6,067 bases of DNA from an uncultured Bacilli bacterium (lineage in GTDB: Bacteria; Bacillota_I; Bacilli_A; RF39; UBA660), in assembly GCA_934096715.1 (NCBI GenBank), contig CAKOMQ010000037.1:1-6067 (forward strand), in the 5' to 3' direction. Below, piece by piece: positions 6,035 to 6,067 of the stretch (position 1 is its first letter; the number at the start of each line of letters is the position of its first letter). A model generated the notes under the pieces. That model was given only the letters and a program-made list of their open reading frames with translations, did not search any database and was not told the DNA's origin. The translations under genes and the position numbers were made by a program.

Positions 6035-6067
6035 AACCCTGATTCGATTTTATATTGAATTGGGGTT
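6035..6067 (+). terminator. Probable terminator stem cut by the window edge
   Basis: Bases 6035-6047 (AACCCTGATTCGA) pair with 6055-6067 over 13 positions, three of them G-U wobbles, around a 7-base loop. It lies 53 bases after the stop of the exported-protein gene. The expected T-tail would be beyond the window, so the call is provisional. Bases 5982-6034 show nothing else. Confidence 0.6.

Noticed and set aside
2..6067. CRISPR array, tRNA/rRNA, insertion sequence or reverse transcriptase.
   Set aside because: No spaced direct repeats, cloverleaf sequence, transposase motifs or reverse-transcriptase motif were found on either strand when reading through.

Overview
The window is very AT-rich and densely packed, with every gene on the + strand. 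It suggests a low-GC, endospore-forming (or spore-derived) member of the Bacillota. The evidence is an FtsK/SpoIIIE DNA translocase, a CotJB/CotJC spore-coat pair, strong AGGAG-type ribosome binding sites and U-tailed terminators. Trp is encoded by TGG and all intact genes end in TAA or TAG, so nothing forces a non-standard code. The flanking secreted proteins resemble surface proteins I associate with uncultured gut Bacilli (RF39/Erysipelotrichia-like), but the lineage is an inference.

Layout. (1) Positions 2-1096 hold the 3' part of a large secreted protein gene whose start lies outside the window. Its first ~55 residues match the end of the protein at 5334-5981. A long DUF6273/C-type-lectin-like C-terminal module follows. 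The last ~200 coding bases and ~40 bases past the stop have clearly different base and codon use. (2) Positions 1097-1414 are non-coding, with several hairpins, a strong terminator and a sigma-A-type promoter. (3) Positions 1415-4218 hold ftsK and, eleven bases later, a membrane-anchored thioredoxin-fold protein without cysteines; spacing implies cotranscription. (4) Positions 4274-5255 hold a CotJA-like/CotJB fusion and cotJC overlapping by 8 bases, closed by a terminator. (5) Positions 5334-5981 hold a short secreted protein with its own extended -10 promoter. It is paralogous to the N-terminal module of the first gene, and a probable terminator stem reaches the window edge.

How the genes relate. 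FtsK/SpoIIIE pumps chromosome ends across the division or sporulation septum. CotJB and CotJC belong to the inner spore coat, CotJC being a dimanganese-catalase-like protein. The two outer genes look like a separate theme of modular exported surface proteins bracketing this housekeeping/sporulation block. The most notable observation is the mosaic 3' end of the first gene, which ends in a lectin-like fold and could be a diversified or exchanged cassette. No reverse transcriptase, recombinase or template repeat is visible here to prove it.
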